This document shows positions 53,926 through 62,479 of a stretch of DNA of 64,000 nt, piece after piece; the first letter of the stretch is position 1; every line of letters begins with the position of its first letter. Both the position numbers and the translations under genes were made by a program. Source of the DNA: Phaeobacter gallaeciensis DSM 26640 (GTDB taxonomy: Bacteria; Pseudomonadota; Alphaproteobacteria; Rhodobacterales; Rhodobacteraceae); assembly GCF_000511385.1 (NCBI RefSeq), contig NC_023137.1:263001-327000 (forward strand). Reading direction: 5' to 3'. The notes beneath the pieces are model-generated. The model made no database searches and was not told the DNA's origin. It saw nothing but the letters and a program-made list of their open reading frames with translations.

Positions 53926-54294
53926 GTGGCACGTATTGCCGGCGTAAACATCCCGACTGCAAAGCGGGTACCGATCGCCCTCACCTATATCACTGGCATT
54001 GGCACGACCTCTGCTGAAGCCATCTGCGAAGCCGTAGGCATCGACGCAACCCGTCGTGTAAACGAGCTGTCCGACGCTGAAGTTCTGGCTGTGCGTGAGC
54101 ACATCGACGCCAACTACACCGTTGAAGGCGACCTGCGCCGTGAAGTTCAGATGAACATCAAGCGTCTGATGGACCTTGGCTGCTACCGCGGTCTGCGCCA
54201 TCGTCGTAACCTGCCCGTTCGCGGTCAGCGTACCCACACCAACGCTCGTACTCGCAAAGGCCCCGCAAAGGCCATTGCTGGTAAGAAGAAATAA
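53926..54294 (+). CDS. rpsM: 30S ribosomal protein S13
   Basis: A 122-residue S13 of the 30S head, starting [20 protein letters not shown], with [20 protein letters not shown] near the C-terminus. First gene of the alpha operon. Confidence 0.97.
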   Translation: MARIAGVNIPTAKRVPIALTYITGIGTTSAEAICEAVGIDATRRVNELSDAEVLAVREHIDANYTVEGDLRREVQMNIKRLMDLGCYRGLRHRRNLPVRGQRTHTNARTRKGPAKAIAGKKK

Positions 54295-54309
54295 GGGAGG
54301 GTTTGATCA

Positions 54310-54699
54310 ATGGCACGCGATAAGACTCGTACCAAGCGCAAAGAGCGCAAGAACATCGCCTCCGGCGTTGCACATGTGAACTCCTCGTTCAACAACACCA
54401 AGATCCTGATCTCGGACGTGCAAGGCAATGCGATTTCCTGGTCCTCCGCAGGCACCATGGGCTTCAAAGGGTCGCGTAAATCGACTCCTTATGCGGCTCA
54501 GATGGCTGCTGAAGACGCAGGCAAAAAAGCGCAGGAACACGGCGTTAAAACCCTGGAAGTCGAAGTTCAGGGCCCCGGTTCGGGCCGTGAATCCGCACTG
54601 CGCGCTCTGGCCGCAGTCGGCTTCAACATCACCTCGATCCGTGATGTGACCCCGATCGCGCACAACGGCTGCCGCCCGCCGAAGCGCCGTCGCGTCTAA
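54310..54699 (+). CDS. rpsK: 30S ribosomal protein S11
   Basis: A 129-residue S11 with [20 protein letters not shown] and the C-terminal [18 protein letters not shown], where the asparagine-glycine pair can form isoaspartate in E. coli. AAGGGAGGG is the ribosome site. Confidence 0.97.
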   Translation: MARDKTRTKRKERKNIASGVAHVNSSFNNTKILISDVQGNAISWSSAGTMGFKGSRKSTPYAAQMAAEDAGKKAQEHGVKTLEVEVQGPGSGRESALRALAAVGFNITSIRDVTPIAHNGCRPPKRRRV

Positions 54700-54715
54700 G
54701 CGACACTGATTTTTG

Positions 54716-54746
54716 CTGGGGCTTTGCTATTTCTGCAAGGCCCCAG
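54716..54746 (+). promoter_or_regulatory. Hairpin between rpsK and rpoA
   Basis: CTGGGGCTTTGC (54716-54727) pairs over 12 positions, one G-T, with GCAAGGCCCCAG (54735-54746) around a TATTTCT loop. No T-run follows. It could tune rpoA expression or be a cleavage site. Confidence 0.65.
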
Positions 54747-54814
54747 TACGCCATTTGAAACCTCGGGCGTCTGTACCTTCGGACATGAGGTATAGACAGG
54801 AATGGAGGGACCGC

Positions 54815-55831
54815 ATGATCCACAAGAATTGGGCTGAACTGATCAAGCCGACTCAGCTTGACGTGAAGCCGGGCAATGATCCCGCACGCCAGGCCACCGT
54901 TGTGGCTGAACCGCTGGAGCGCGGCTTTGGTCTGACACTGGGCAACGCGCTGCGCCGCGTCCTGATGAGCTCGCTGCAAGGCGCCGCCATCACCTCCGTG
55001 CAGATCGACAACGTCCTGCATGAATTCTCCAGCGTGGCCGGCGTTCGCGAAGATGTCACCGACATCATCCTGAACCTGAAAGGTGTGTCGCTGCGCATGG
55101 AAGTCGAAGGCCCCAAGCGTCTTTCGATCAATGCCAAAGGCCCCGCAGTTGTCACCGCCGGTGACATCTCCGAATCCGCTGGCATCGAAGTGCTGAACCG
55201 TGAGCACGTGATCTGCCACCTCGACGATGGTGCGGATCTGTTCATGGAACTGACCGTCAACACCGGCAAGGGCTATGTCTCTGCTGATAAGAACAAGCCT
55301 GAAGATGCGCCCATCGGGCTGATCCCGATCGACGCTATCTACTCGCCGGTCAAGAAGGTCTCCTATGACGTTCAGCCGACCCGTGAAGGTCAGGTTCTGG
55401 ACTATGACAAACTGACCATGAAGATCGAAACAGACGGCTCCATCACGCCCGATGACGCGGTCGCTTATGCGGCCCGTATCGTGCAGGATCAGCTGTCGAT
55501 CTTCGTCAACTTCGACGAGCCGGAATCGGCAAACCGTCAGGACGATGACGACGGTCTCGAGTTCAACCCGCTTCTCCTGAAGAAAGTGGACGAGCTGGAA
55601 CTGTCCGTGCGTTCGGCCAACTGCCTGAAGAACGACAACATCGTCTACATCGGCGATCTCATCCAGAAGACCGAAGCAGAAATGCTGCGCACTCCGAACT
55701 TCGGCCGCAAGTCGCTGAACGAGATCAAAGAAGTGCTGTCGGGCATGGGTCTGCACCTTGGCATGGACGTTGAGGACTGGCCGCCGGACAACATCGAAGA
55801 TCTGGCCAAGAAGTTCGAAGATAGCTTCTAA
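54815..55831 (+). CDS. rpoA: DNA-directed RNA polymerase subunit alpha
   Basis: A 338-residue alpha subunit. The N-terminal domain starts [20 protein letters not shown] and dimerises to nucleate the polymerase. The C-terminal domain has [20 protein letters not shown] and [20 protein letters not shown], which bind UP elements and activators. I start at the ATG 54815 with a GGAGGG site; the frame extends upstream without similarity. Confidence 0.97.
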   Translation: MIHKNWAELIKPTQLDVKPGNDPARQATVVAEPLERGFGLTLGNALRRVLMSSLQGAAITSVQIDNVLHEFSSVAGVREDVTDIILNLKGVSLRMEVEGPKRLSINAKGPAVVTAGDISESAGIEVLNREHVICHLDDGADLFMELTVNTGKGYVSADKNKPEDAPIGLIPIDAIYSPVKKVSYDVQPTREGQVLDYDKLTMKIETDGSITPDDAVAYAARIVQDQLSIFVNFDEPESANRQDDDDGLEFNPLLLKKVDELELSVRSANCLKNDNIVYIGDLIQKTEAEMLRTPNFGRKSLNEIKEVLSGMGLHLGMDVEDWPPDNIEDLAKKFEDSF

Positions 55832-55835
55832 AAGA

Positions 55836-55859
55836 TTGGGCGGCTTACAGGCCGCCCGA
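55836..55859 (+). promoter_or_regulatory. Hairpin between rpoA and rplQ
   Basis: TTGGGCGGC and GCCGCCCGA form a nine-pair stem, including one G-T pair, around TTACAG; no T-run. It begins four bases after the rpoA stop. Confidence 0.6.
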
Positions 55860-55965
55860 AATGCCCGGACTTGCCGGGGACGACAAGGGCACACGCCCCA
55901 AGGTGAGCCGCTGACACGCATCAGCAGCCTGACAAAGCAAAAACGCAGATCAAAGGACTATCAAA

Positions 55966-56388
55966 ATGCGTCACGCACGTGGTTACCGCCGCCTGAACCG
56001 TACTCATGAGCACCGTAAGGCCCTGTTCTCCAACATGGCTGGCTCGCTGATCGAGCACGAGCAGATCAAGACAACCCTTCCCAAAGCAAAAGAACTGCGC
56101 CCGATCATCGAAAAGATGATCACCCTGGCGAAGCGCGGCGACCTGCACGCTCGTCGTCAGGCCGCGTCCAAGCTGAAGGAAGACAAGGACGTCGCAAAGC
56201 TGTTCGAGGTTCTGGGCCCGCGCTACAAAGACCGTCAGGGCGGCTATGTCCGTATCCTGAAAGCCGGTTTCCGCTATGGCGACATGGCACCGATGGCGAT
56301 CATCGAATTCGTTGATCGTGATCGCGATGCAAAAGGCGCCGCCGACAAGGCACGCCTCGCCGAAGCAGAAGCTGCTGCTGACGAATAA
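55966..56388 (+). CDS. rplQ: 50S ribosomal protein L17
   Basis: A 140-residue L17 beginning [20 protein letters not shown] and ending with an Ala/Glu-rich extension beyond the core (about residues 120-140). Last gene of the alpha operon; a strong terminator follows. Confidence 0.97.
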   Translation: MRHARGYRRLNRTHEHRKALFSNMAGSLIEHEQIKTTLPKAKELRPIIEKMITLAKRGDLHARRQAASKLKEDKDVAKLFEVLGPRYKDRQGGYVRILKAGFRYGDMAPMAIIEFVDRDRDAKGAADKARLAEAEAAADE

Positions 56389-56414
56389 TCAGATCGGTCA
56401 TCTGACCGGACCTG

Positions 56415-56447
56415 ACCCCCCGCTCTGGCAACAGGGCGGGGGTTTTT
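56415..56447 (+). terminator. Intrinsic terminator of the alpha operon
   Basis: CCCCCGCTCTG and CAGGGCGGGGG pair with one T-G pair around GCAA, followed by TTTTT. Confidence 0.93.
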
Positions 56448-56520
56448 CGTTTTCCTACTCCGCGCGGGGGCTGAAAGCGGGTGGGTGAAAATGCAGGGTT
56501 TTTCCCCCGCAAATCCAACC

Positions 56521-56549
56521 TTGTAAAAGATGCCTCCGGTCCGCATATC
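56521..56549 (+). promoter_or_regulatory. Candidate promoter of the Do-like protease gene
   Basis: TTGTAA (56521-56526), 17 bases and CATATC (56544-56549), 28 bases before the ATG. Confidence 0.38.
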
Positions 56550-56576
56550 CTGTTCACAAGAACAATCGGAGTCGTC

Positions 56577-57974
56577 ATGTTTCGCGCAATCCTGACCGCC
56601 GCAGGCCTGTTTCTGGCCACTCAGATCCCCACCACACAGGCGCTCGCAGAGACCCGTGTACCGCAGAATCAGGCAGAGATTTCCCTCGGCTTCGCGCCGC
56701 TGGTGAAAGAGGCCGCCCCGGCAGTGGTCAATATCTACGCCAAGATTGTTCATGAACAGCGCCGCACGCCCTTTATGAACGACCCGTTCTTTGATGATTT
56801 CTTTCGCGGGTTGTCCAAGCCCCAGCCGCGGGTGCAGAACTCGCTTGGCTCTGGCGTGATCCTGTCGGCGGATGGGATTGTGGTATCGAATTACCATGTT
56901 GTGGGCATGGCCACCGATATCCGTGTCGTGACCACGGATCGGCGGGAATATGCAGCACAGGTGGTGCTGGCGGATCGCGCCAGTGACCTTGCCATTTTGC
57001 AGTTGGAAGAGGCCGAGAACCTGCCCTATCTGGAGCTGCGCGACAGCGACGGGGTTGAGGTGGGCGAGCTGGCGCTGGCCATCGGCAATCCCTTCGGCGT
57101 TGGTCAGACTGTCAGCAGCGGCATTGTCTCGGGCCTTGCGCGCAGCGGCGCGGCCACGGGGGAGGGGATTGGCTACTTCATTCAGACAGATGCGCCGATT
57201 AACCCCGGCAATTCCGGCGGCGCGCTCATTGATGTGAATGGTGGCCTGATCGGCATCAACACCCGTATCGTGACCCGCTCCGGTGGGTCCAACGGCATCG
57301 GTTTTGCCATCCCTGCCAATCTGGTGCGCGCCTTCATGCGGCAGGCCGATCAGGGGGCGGAGGAGTTCCAACGCCCCTGGGCTGGCATGATGGGGCAACC
57401 GGTGGATGCCGATCTGGCGGCCTCGCTGGGGATGGACCTGCCGGAGGGGATGGTGATTTCCGAACTGCACCCCGCCAGCCCGTTCACCAAGGCCGGGTTT
57501 CAGGTCGGCGATGTGATCCTTGACGTGGCCGGGCAGGCGGTGAACTCCCCGTCGGAGATGGTGTTCCGCATGTCCGTCATCGGCCTCGGTGACACGGCTG
57601 AGGTCACCCGACTGCGCACAGGCGAACGCGAGGTGCTGACGGTGGAAATGATCCTCGCCCCGGATGAGCCACCTGCCAATCCGCTCAGCCTTGATGAAAA
57701 CACGCCGCTGCCGGGGCTGACGGTCGCGCGGATCAATCCGCAGTCAATCCTGCGCTTCCAGCTGCCGATGTCCTCTGACGGGGTGGTGATTACCGACCCC
57801 GGCGCCTATGGCGGCCGCGTCGGTCTGCGCGCGGGAGACATCATTCTCGGGATCAACAACGCCGTGATCAAATCCCCATCAGATGTGCCAGAGGTTCTAT
57901 CGACGATCGGCCGCTGGATGAAGGTTGATCTCAACCGGCAGGGCCAGCGTGTGTCGCTGCGCTACCGGCTCTGA
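56577..57974 (+). CDS. Do-like periplasmic serine protease (DegP/DegQ family)
   Basis: A 465-residue HtrA-type protease with a signal peptide (MFRAILTAAGLFLATQIPTT, cut after ALA). The catalytic triad is H in VVSNYHVVG, D in DRASDLAIL and S in NPGNSGGALID. Two PDZ domains follow (GMVISELHPASPFTKAGFQV; then GVVITDPGAYGGRVGLRAGD). It degrades or refolds misfolded periplasmic proteins. CGGAG precedes the ATG. The gene for RarA starts two bases after the stop. Confidence 0.93.
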   Translation: MFRAILTAAGLFLATQIPTTQALAETRVPQNQAEISLGFAPLVKEAAPAVVNIYAKIVHEQRRTPFMNDPFFDDFFRGLSKPQPRVQNSLGSGVILSADGIVVSNYHVVGMATDIRVVTTDRREYAAQVVLADRASDLAILQLEEAENLPYLELRDSDGVEVGELALAIGNPFGVGQTVSSGIVSGLARSGAATGEGIGYFIQTDAPINPGNSGGALIDVNGGLIGINTRIVTRSGGSNGIGFAIPANLVRAFMRQADQGAEEFQRPWAGMMGQPVDADLAASLGMDLPEGMVISELHPASPFTKAGFQVGDVILDVAGQAVNSPSEMVFRMSVIGLGDTAEVTRLRTGEREVLTVEMILAPDEPPANPLSLDENTPLPGLTVARINPQSILRFQLPMSSDGVVITDPGAYGGRVGLRAGDIILGINNAVIKSPSDVPEVLSTIGRWMKVDLNRQGQRVSLRYRL

Positions 57975-57976
57975 TC

Positions 57977-59299
57977 ATGGCGGATCTCTTTGACAGTGGC
58001 GATGCCGCCCCCCGCCGGGACCCGCAGTCGGAGGTGACCCGCCCGCTGGCGGATCGCCTGCGCCCGCAGTCGCTGGCAGAGGTAATCGGTCAGGCGCAGG
58101 TCCTTGGTGAGGAGGCGCCGCTTGGGGTGATGCTGGCCTCCGGATCGCTCTCGTCACTGATCTTCTGGGGGCCGCCCGGTGTGGGCAAGACCACCATTGC
58201 GCGGCTCTTGGCGCGGGAGACGGATCTGCATTTCGTGCAGATCTCAGCCATTTTCACTGGCGTGCCGGATCTGAAGAAAGTGTTCGAGGCGGCCAAGATC
58301 CGTCGCCAGAACGGTCAGGGCACGCTGCTCTTCGTGGATGAGATCCATCGCTTCAATAAGGCCCAGCAGGACGGGTTCCTGCCGCATATGGAGGATGGCA
58401 CCATCCTCCTGGTAGGGGCCACGACCGAGAACCCGAGTTTTGAGCTGAACGCCGCTGTGCTGAGCCGCGCGCAGGTCTTGGTGCTGGAGCGGTTGAGCCT
58501 TGTCGATCTGGAACGACTCACACAGAGGGCGGAGCAGGAACTGGATCGCGCCTTACCGCTGACCCCGGATGCGCGGGACGCGCTGCATGAAATGGCAGAT
58601 GGGGATGGGCGGGCGCTCTTGAACCTCATCGAACAGATTGCCGCCTGGAAGGTGGACAGCCCGCTGGGGCGGGAGGCGCTGGCCGCACGGCTGATGCGGC
58701 GCGCGGCAAAATACGACAAATCCGGTGATGAGCATTACAATCTGATTTCCGCGCTGCATAAATCCGTGCGCGGATCGGACCCGGATGCAGCACTGTATTG
58801 GTTCGCCCGCATGTTGGAGGGCGGCGAGGATCCCAGATACCTGGCCCGCCGCCTGACCCGGATGGCGGTTGAGGATATCGCTCTGGCTGATCCGCAGGCG
58901 CAGGGCATCTGCATTCAGGCCTGGGAAACTTATGAGCGGCTCGGCAGCCCGGAGGGCGAGTTGGCGCTGGCGCAGGCGGTGATCTACCTCGCGCTCGCGC
59001 CCAAAACCAACGCTGGCTACATGGCCTATAAGGCAGCGCGGCGCTTGGCGAAGCAGACCGGCAGCGCCCCACCGCCGAAACATATCCTGAATGCGCCGAC
59101 CAAGCTGATGAAATCGCAGGGCTACGGCGAGGGTTATGACTACGACCACAACGCCGCAGATGGATTTTCAGGGCAGAACTACTTCCCCGATGATGTGCCA
59201 CGTCCAGTGTTGTACCAGCCGGTTGAGCGCGGGTTCGAGCGCGAGTTGAAGCGCCGGACTGAGTATTTCGCCAATCTGCGCGCCAAACGGAACTGCTGA
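57977..59299 (+). CDS. rarA: Replication-associated recombination protein A (MgsA)
   Basis: A 440-residue AAA+ ATPase of the MgsA/RarA/WRNIP1 family, acting at stalled replication forks. Walker A is GPPGVGKTT, Walker B is LLFVDEIHRF, sensor 1 is VGATTENPSF. The C-terminal tetramerisation region (HYNLISALHKSVRGSDPDAA) is complete. It begins two bases after the protease gene, so they form one operon, an order seen in related genomes. Confidence 0.95.
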   Translation: MADLFDSGDAAPRRDPQSEVTRPLADRLRPQSLAEVIGQAQVLGEEAPLGVMLASGSLSSLIFWGPPGVGKTTIARLLARETDLHFVQISAIFTGVPDLKKVFEAAKIRRQNGQGTLLFVDEIHRFNKAQQDGFLPHMEDGTILLVGATTENPSFELNAAVLSRAQVLVLERLSLVDLERLTQRAEQELDRALPLTPDARDALHEMADGDGRALLNLIEQIAAWKVDSPLGREALAARLMRRAAKYDKSGDEHYNLISALHKSVRGSDPDAALYWFARMLEGGEDPRYLARRLTRMAVEDIALADPQAQGICIQAWETYERLGSPEGELALAQAVIYLALAPKTNAGYMAYKAARRLAKQTGSAPPPKHILNAPTKLMKSQGYGEGYDYDHNAADGFSGQNYFPDDVPRPVLYQPVERGFERELKRRTEYFANLRAKRNC

Positions 59300-59300
59300 T

Positions 59301-59323
59301 CCGGCTTTGCTGGGCAAAGCCGG
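59301..59323 (+). repeat. Perfect hairpin after rarA followed by GCGAGTATTTTGGG
   Basis: CCGGCTTTGC-TGG-GCAAAGCCGG is a perfect 10-bp stem with no T-run directly behind it. The GCGGCGCGAGTATTTTGGGAAA stretch 10-30 bases further resembles an extragenic motif I associate with Rhodobacteraceae genomes. It may be a terminator or a repeated element. Confidence 0.55.
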
Positions 59324-59433
59324 TGCCTGCGGCGCGAGTATTTTGGGAAAGGTGACGGGCTTGCGTCGCTGCGCAATGCTGCCATGCTTGCGCAAAACTT
59401 GACATCCAAGCGCCAGCCGGCGACAGACCGTTG

Positions 59434-59814
59434 ATGGTTTTTTCGGTTCTATATGTGGCTTTGGGCGGCGCGATCGGTGCCGCCTGCCGCTATCTGGCCG
59501 GTTTGGGGATCACCCGTCTCTTTGGGGTGGGGGAATTTCCGGTGGCGATCCTGACGGTGAATGTGATCGGCTCCTTTCTGATGGGCGCTTTTGTTGTCAC
59601 GGCGGCCCATAAGGGGCTGACCCACCTGAGCCCATTTGTGATGACTGGCCTTCTGGGCGGTTTCACAACGTTTTCGGCCTTCTCGCTTGAGACGGCCACC
59701 CTGATCGAGCGTGGCGCCTTCGGGCAGGCTGCGCTCTATGTGCTGTTGTCTGTGGGCCTGTCGGTCGGCGGGCTGTTTTTCGGCCTGATGGCCGCCAGAG
59801 GAGTGTTCGCATGA
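59434..59814 (+). CDS. crcB: Fluoride exporter CrcB/Fluc
   Basis: A 126-residue protein with four membrane helices. The fluoride-channel signatures are GAACRYLAGL near the start, TVNVIGSFLMGAF in helix 2 and GLLGGFTTFSAFSLE in helix 3, with the phenylalanine and threonine residues that line the pore. It works as an antiparallel dimer. I start at the ATG 59434; a TTG directly before is the alternative. I saw no fluoride riboswitch upstream. It overlaps the next gene by four bases. Confidence 0.93.
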   Translation: MVFSVLYVALGGAIGAACRYLAGLGITRLFGVGEFPVAILTVNVIGSFLMGAFVVTAAHKGLTHLSPFVMTGLLGGFTTFSAFSLETATLIERGAFGQAALYVLLSVGLSVGGLFFGLMAARGVFA

Positions 59815-60857
59815 GCGGCGTACAGATGATTACCGTCAGTGAAGACGATGCAGACCAGCGTATTGACCGCTGGCTGCGGCGGCTGTTCCCGCATGTGAGC
59901 CAGGGGCGGATCGAGAAGATGTGCCGCAAGGGCGAATTGCGTCTGGATGGGGGCCGGGTGAAGGCCAACAGCCGCGTCGCCGCTGGGCAGGTGGTGCGTG
60001 TCCCGCCGCTTGGCGCAAGCGATCTGAAACCGGCAGAGGCGCCGAGCTACCGGATTTCCGAAGCGGACGCCAAGATGATCCGAGGCTGCGTCATCTATAA
60101 GGACGATGCCGTCATCGTGCTGAACAAGCCCGCCGGTCTTGCCGTGCAGGGCGGCAGCGGCACCACCAAACATGTCGACGGGCTGAGTGCGGCCTTGCAG
60201 TTCGATGCGGAGGAAAAGCCGCGTCTGGTGCATCGTCTGGATAAGGACACCTCCGGTGTGCTGGTGCTGGCGCGCACCCGTCAGGCGGCGCAGTCGTTGA
60301 CCGCAGCCTTCCGGCACCGTGCCACGCGCAAGATCTACTGGGCGCTGGTGGCCGGTGTGCCGACGCCCTATCTAGGCGAAATCAAATGCGGGCTGGTGAA
60401 GGCGCCGGGTCACGGCAAATCGGGCGAGGGCGAGAAAATGATCGCCATCCATTCCAATGAGGTGGACAGCACACCCGGCGCCAAACGCTCGCACACCCAT
60501 TATGCCACGCTCTACCGTGTGGCCAGCCGCGCGGCCTGGGTTGCGATGGAGCCGATCACCGGCCGCACCCATCAGCTGCGTGCGCATATGGCCGAGATTG
60601 GCCACCCGATTGCGGGTGACGGCAAATACGGTGGCTCCAGTCAGGAAAACCTCGGCGATGGCTGGGGCGCGCAGCTCGGGGGGATTATCTCCAAGAAGCT
60701 GCATCTGCACTGCCGCCGCATGGCGTTTGAGCATCCGACCACGAAAAAACCGCTCTCGATTACAGCACCCTTGCCCGATCACATGAAGGACAGCTGGGAC
60801 ACCTTTGGCTGGTCCGAAGATCTGGCGGCAGAAGATCCGTTTGAGAGCCTGCAATAA
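59811..60857 (+). CDS. RluC/RluD-family 23S rRNA pseudouridine synthase
   Basis: A 348-residue pseudouridine synthase. An S4 domain lies at about residues 9-70 (DQRIDRWLRRLFPHVSQGRI). The catalytic motif HRLDKDTSGVLVLARTRQAA carries the active-site aspartate, and the C-terminal GRTHQLRAHMAEIGHPI motif is present. RluC acts on 23S rRNA positions 955, 2504 and 2580 in E. coli, RluD on 1911-1917; from the sequence I cannot decide, though RluC is the more likely. It overlaps crcB (ATGA). Confidence 0.9.
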   Translation: MSGVQMITVSEDDADQRIDRWLRRLFPHVSQGRIEKMCRKGELRLDGGRVKANSRVAAGQVVRVPPLGASDLKPAEAPSYRISEADAKMIRGCVIYKDDAVIVLNKPAGLAVQGGSGTTKHVDGLSAALQFDAEEKPRLVHRLDKDTSGVLVLARTRQAAQSLTAAFRHRATRKIYWALVAGVPTPYLGEIKCGLVKAPGHGKSGEGEKMIAIHSNEVDSTPGAKRSHTHYATLYRVASRAAWVAMEPITGRTHQLRAHMAEIGHPIAGDGKYGGSSQENLGDGWGAQLGGIISKKLHLHCRRMAFEHPTTKKPLSITAPLPDHMKDSWDTFGWSEDLAAEDPFESLQ

Positions 60858-60869
60858 GGGGCTGCACAG

Positions 60870-61538
60870 ATGAGCGATGATCTGCGCCTGATCCTGTTCG
60901 ATGTGGATGGCACCCTAGCGGACAGCCAGGGTGCCATCACCTCAGCGATGGCGGCTGCCTTTGACGGAGTCGGACTGGCTGCGCCGAGCCGGGCAGAAAT
61001 TTTGTCGATCGTTGGCCTGTCGCTGCCCTTGGCGATTGCCGAACTGGCCCCGACGCTGGGTGCCAGTGTTCAGACAGAGCTGGTCGAGGGCTACAAGTCA
61101 GCCTATAAATCCGCCCGGTTGGCTGCAGGCGCCGGGCATTCGCCGCTCTACCCCGGTGCGGCGGAGGTGCTGACGGAGCTGAACGCAGTGCCGCACTACC
61201 TGTTGGGGGTGGCCACTGGCAAATCGCAACGCGGGCTGGATGCGCTGATCGAGTCGCATAATCTGCGGTGTTTCGTGACCCGGCAATGTGCCGATCACCA
61301 CCCGTCCAAACCGCATCCGTCCATGGTGCTGCGGGCGATGGACGAGACCGGGGTACTACCTGAGCATACCGTGATGATTGGCGACACCAGTTTTGACATC
61401 GATATGGGGCGCGCTGCCGGCGTGCGCACTATCGCTGTGAACTGGGGATTTCACCCCGCTGACCAGCTGGGGGCGGATCACATTATCGATAGCTTCGCCG
61501 ATCTGGCGCCGCTGTTGCAGCACATCTGGAAAGACTGA
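60870..61538 (+). CDS. HAD-superfamily hydrolase (phosphoglycolate phosphatase-like)
   Basis: A 222-residue HAD subfamily IA phosphatase. Motif I is LILFDVDGTLADSQ (nucleophile Asp and acid Asp), motif II is GVATGKSQRG, and motif III/IV is VMIGDTSFDIDMGRAAGVRT. The substrate is not given by the sequence. It sits 12 bases after the pseudouridine synthase gene and four before the ATP12 gene, so the three genes form one operon. Confidence 0.88.
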   Translation: MSDDLRLILFDVDGTLADSQGAITSAMAAAFDGVGLAAPSRAEILSIVGLSLPLAIAELAPTLGASVQTELVEGYKSAYKSARLAAGAGHSPLYPGAAEVLTELNAVPHYLLGVATGKSQRGLDALIESHNLRCFVTRQCADHHPSKPHPSMVLRAMDETGVLPEHTVMIGDTSFDIDMGRAAGVRTIAVNWGFHPADQLGADHIIDSFADLAPLLQHIWKD

Positions 61539-61542
61539 CGAT

Positions 61543-62250
61543 ATGAGCGAGTGGAAACAGAAACGATTCTGGAAAACCGTCTCAGTGGCCGAAACCGAGG
61601 ATGGGTTTGCGGTGGAACTGGATGGGCGGCGCGTAAAAACTCCGGCAAAAGCTGCGCTTGCTGTGCCGGGGCGCGACATGGCCGAGGCAATTGCGGCGGA
61701 ATGGGAGGCGCAGACCGAATCAGTCGACCCGTCAACGATGCCGGTAACGCGTTCTGCAAATGCTGCAATCGACAAGGTGTCGCATCAGCATGGCGAAGTG
61801 TCGGATATGCTGTCGGACTACGGCGATTCCGATCTTTTGTGTTACCGAGCGGAGATGCCGGCCGAGCTGGTGCAGCGTCAGGCTGAGATTTGGGACCCGG
61901 CGCTGGAGTGGGCAGCGGAAACGCTCGGCGCCCGGCTGGAGCCGCGTTCTGGGATTCTGCATGCACCGCAAAACCCCGAGGCACTGGCACGGTTGCGCGG
62001 CTTAGTCCATGAAATGACACCATTTCAGCTGGCGGCCTTCCATGATCTGGTGGCGATGTCCGGGTCCTTGGTCCTTGGGTTCGCAGCGGCAAAGGGCTGG
62101 CGCCCGGCGGATCAGATCTGGGAGATGTCCCGGCTGGATGAGCTGTGGCAGGAGCAGCAATGGGGCCAGGACGAAGAGGCCCAGGCCACCGCAGACCTGA
62201 AACGTCATGCGTTTTTACACGCTAAGCGGTTCTATGATTTTTCCTGTTAG
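61543..62250 (+). CDS. ATP12-family chaperone for F1-ATPase assembly
   Basis: A 235-residue protein like ATP12, which in mitochondria binds the alpha subunit during F1 assembly; the alphaproteobacterial homologues are presumed to do the same. Recognisable parts are KRFWKTVSVAETEDGFAVEL, DGRRVKTPAKAALAVPGRDM and the core SDLLCYRAEMPAELVQRQAE. The start is the ATG at 61543 after GACGAT. The C-terminus ends in FLHAKRFYDFSC. Confidence 0.88.
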   Translation: MSEWKQKRFWKTVSVAETEDGFAVELDGRRVKTPAKAALAVPGRDMAEAIAAEWEAQTESVDPSTMPVTRSANAAIDKVSHQHGEVSDMLSDYGDSDLLCYRAEMPAELVQRQAEIWDPALEWAAETLGARLEPRSGILHAPQNPEALARLRGLVHEMTPFQLAAFHDLVAMSGSLVLGFAAAKGWRPADQIWEMSRLDELWQEQQWGQDEEAQATADLKRHAFLHAKRFYDFSC

Positions 62251-62314
62251 CGCAATTAATTACCTAAAACGCGACGTTGCCGCAAAATTCGTTCGCGGCC
62301 ATGGAAATGTTCTC

Positions 62315-62320
62315 TATACG
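62315..62320 (+). promoter_or_regulatory. Possible -10 element upstream of aapJ
   Basis: TATACG lies 160 bases before aapJ, like the -10 of rpsL, rpsJ and rplO; the hexamer 17 bases upstream (TTCGCG, 62292-62297) is a poor -35. A TTGACG at 62346-62351 has no clear -10. Low confidence. Confidence 0.28.
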
Positions 62321-62479
62321 GCCATCGAAATTCCTGATCACGCACTTGACGTTTGTTGATGAATGCGACCACACTTGGTCGCGAAACGGGGAAAATCCTG
62401 TTTCAACACCTATCTCCGGCATGGCTGGTGCCGGGCAAAAAGAGCCGCCAAATAGGCGGACAATCAGGAAGAGGTAAAC

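Noticed and set aside
59301..59433. A fluoride riboswitch before crcB
   Set aside because: The leader lacks the conserved pseudoknot sequences; only a plain hairpin from the end of rarA is found.
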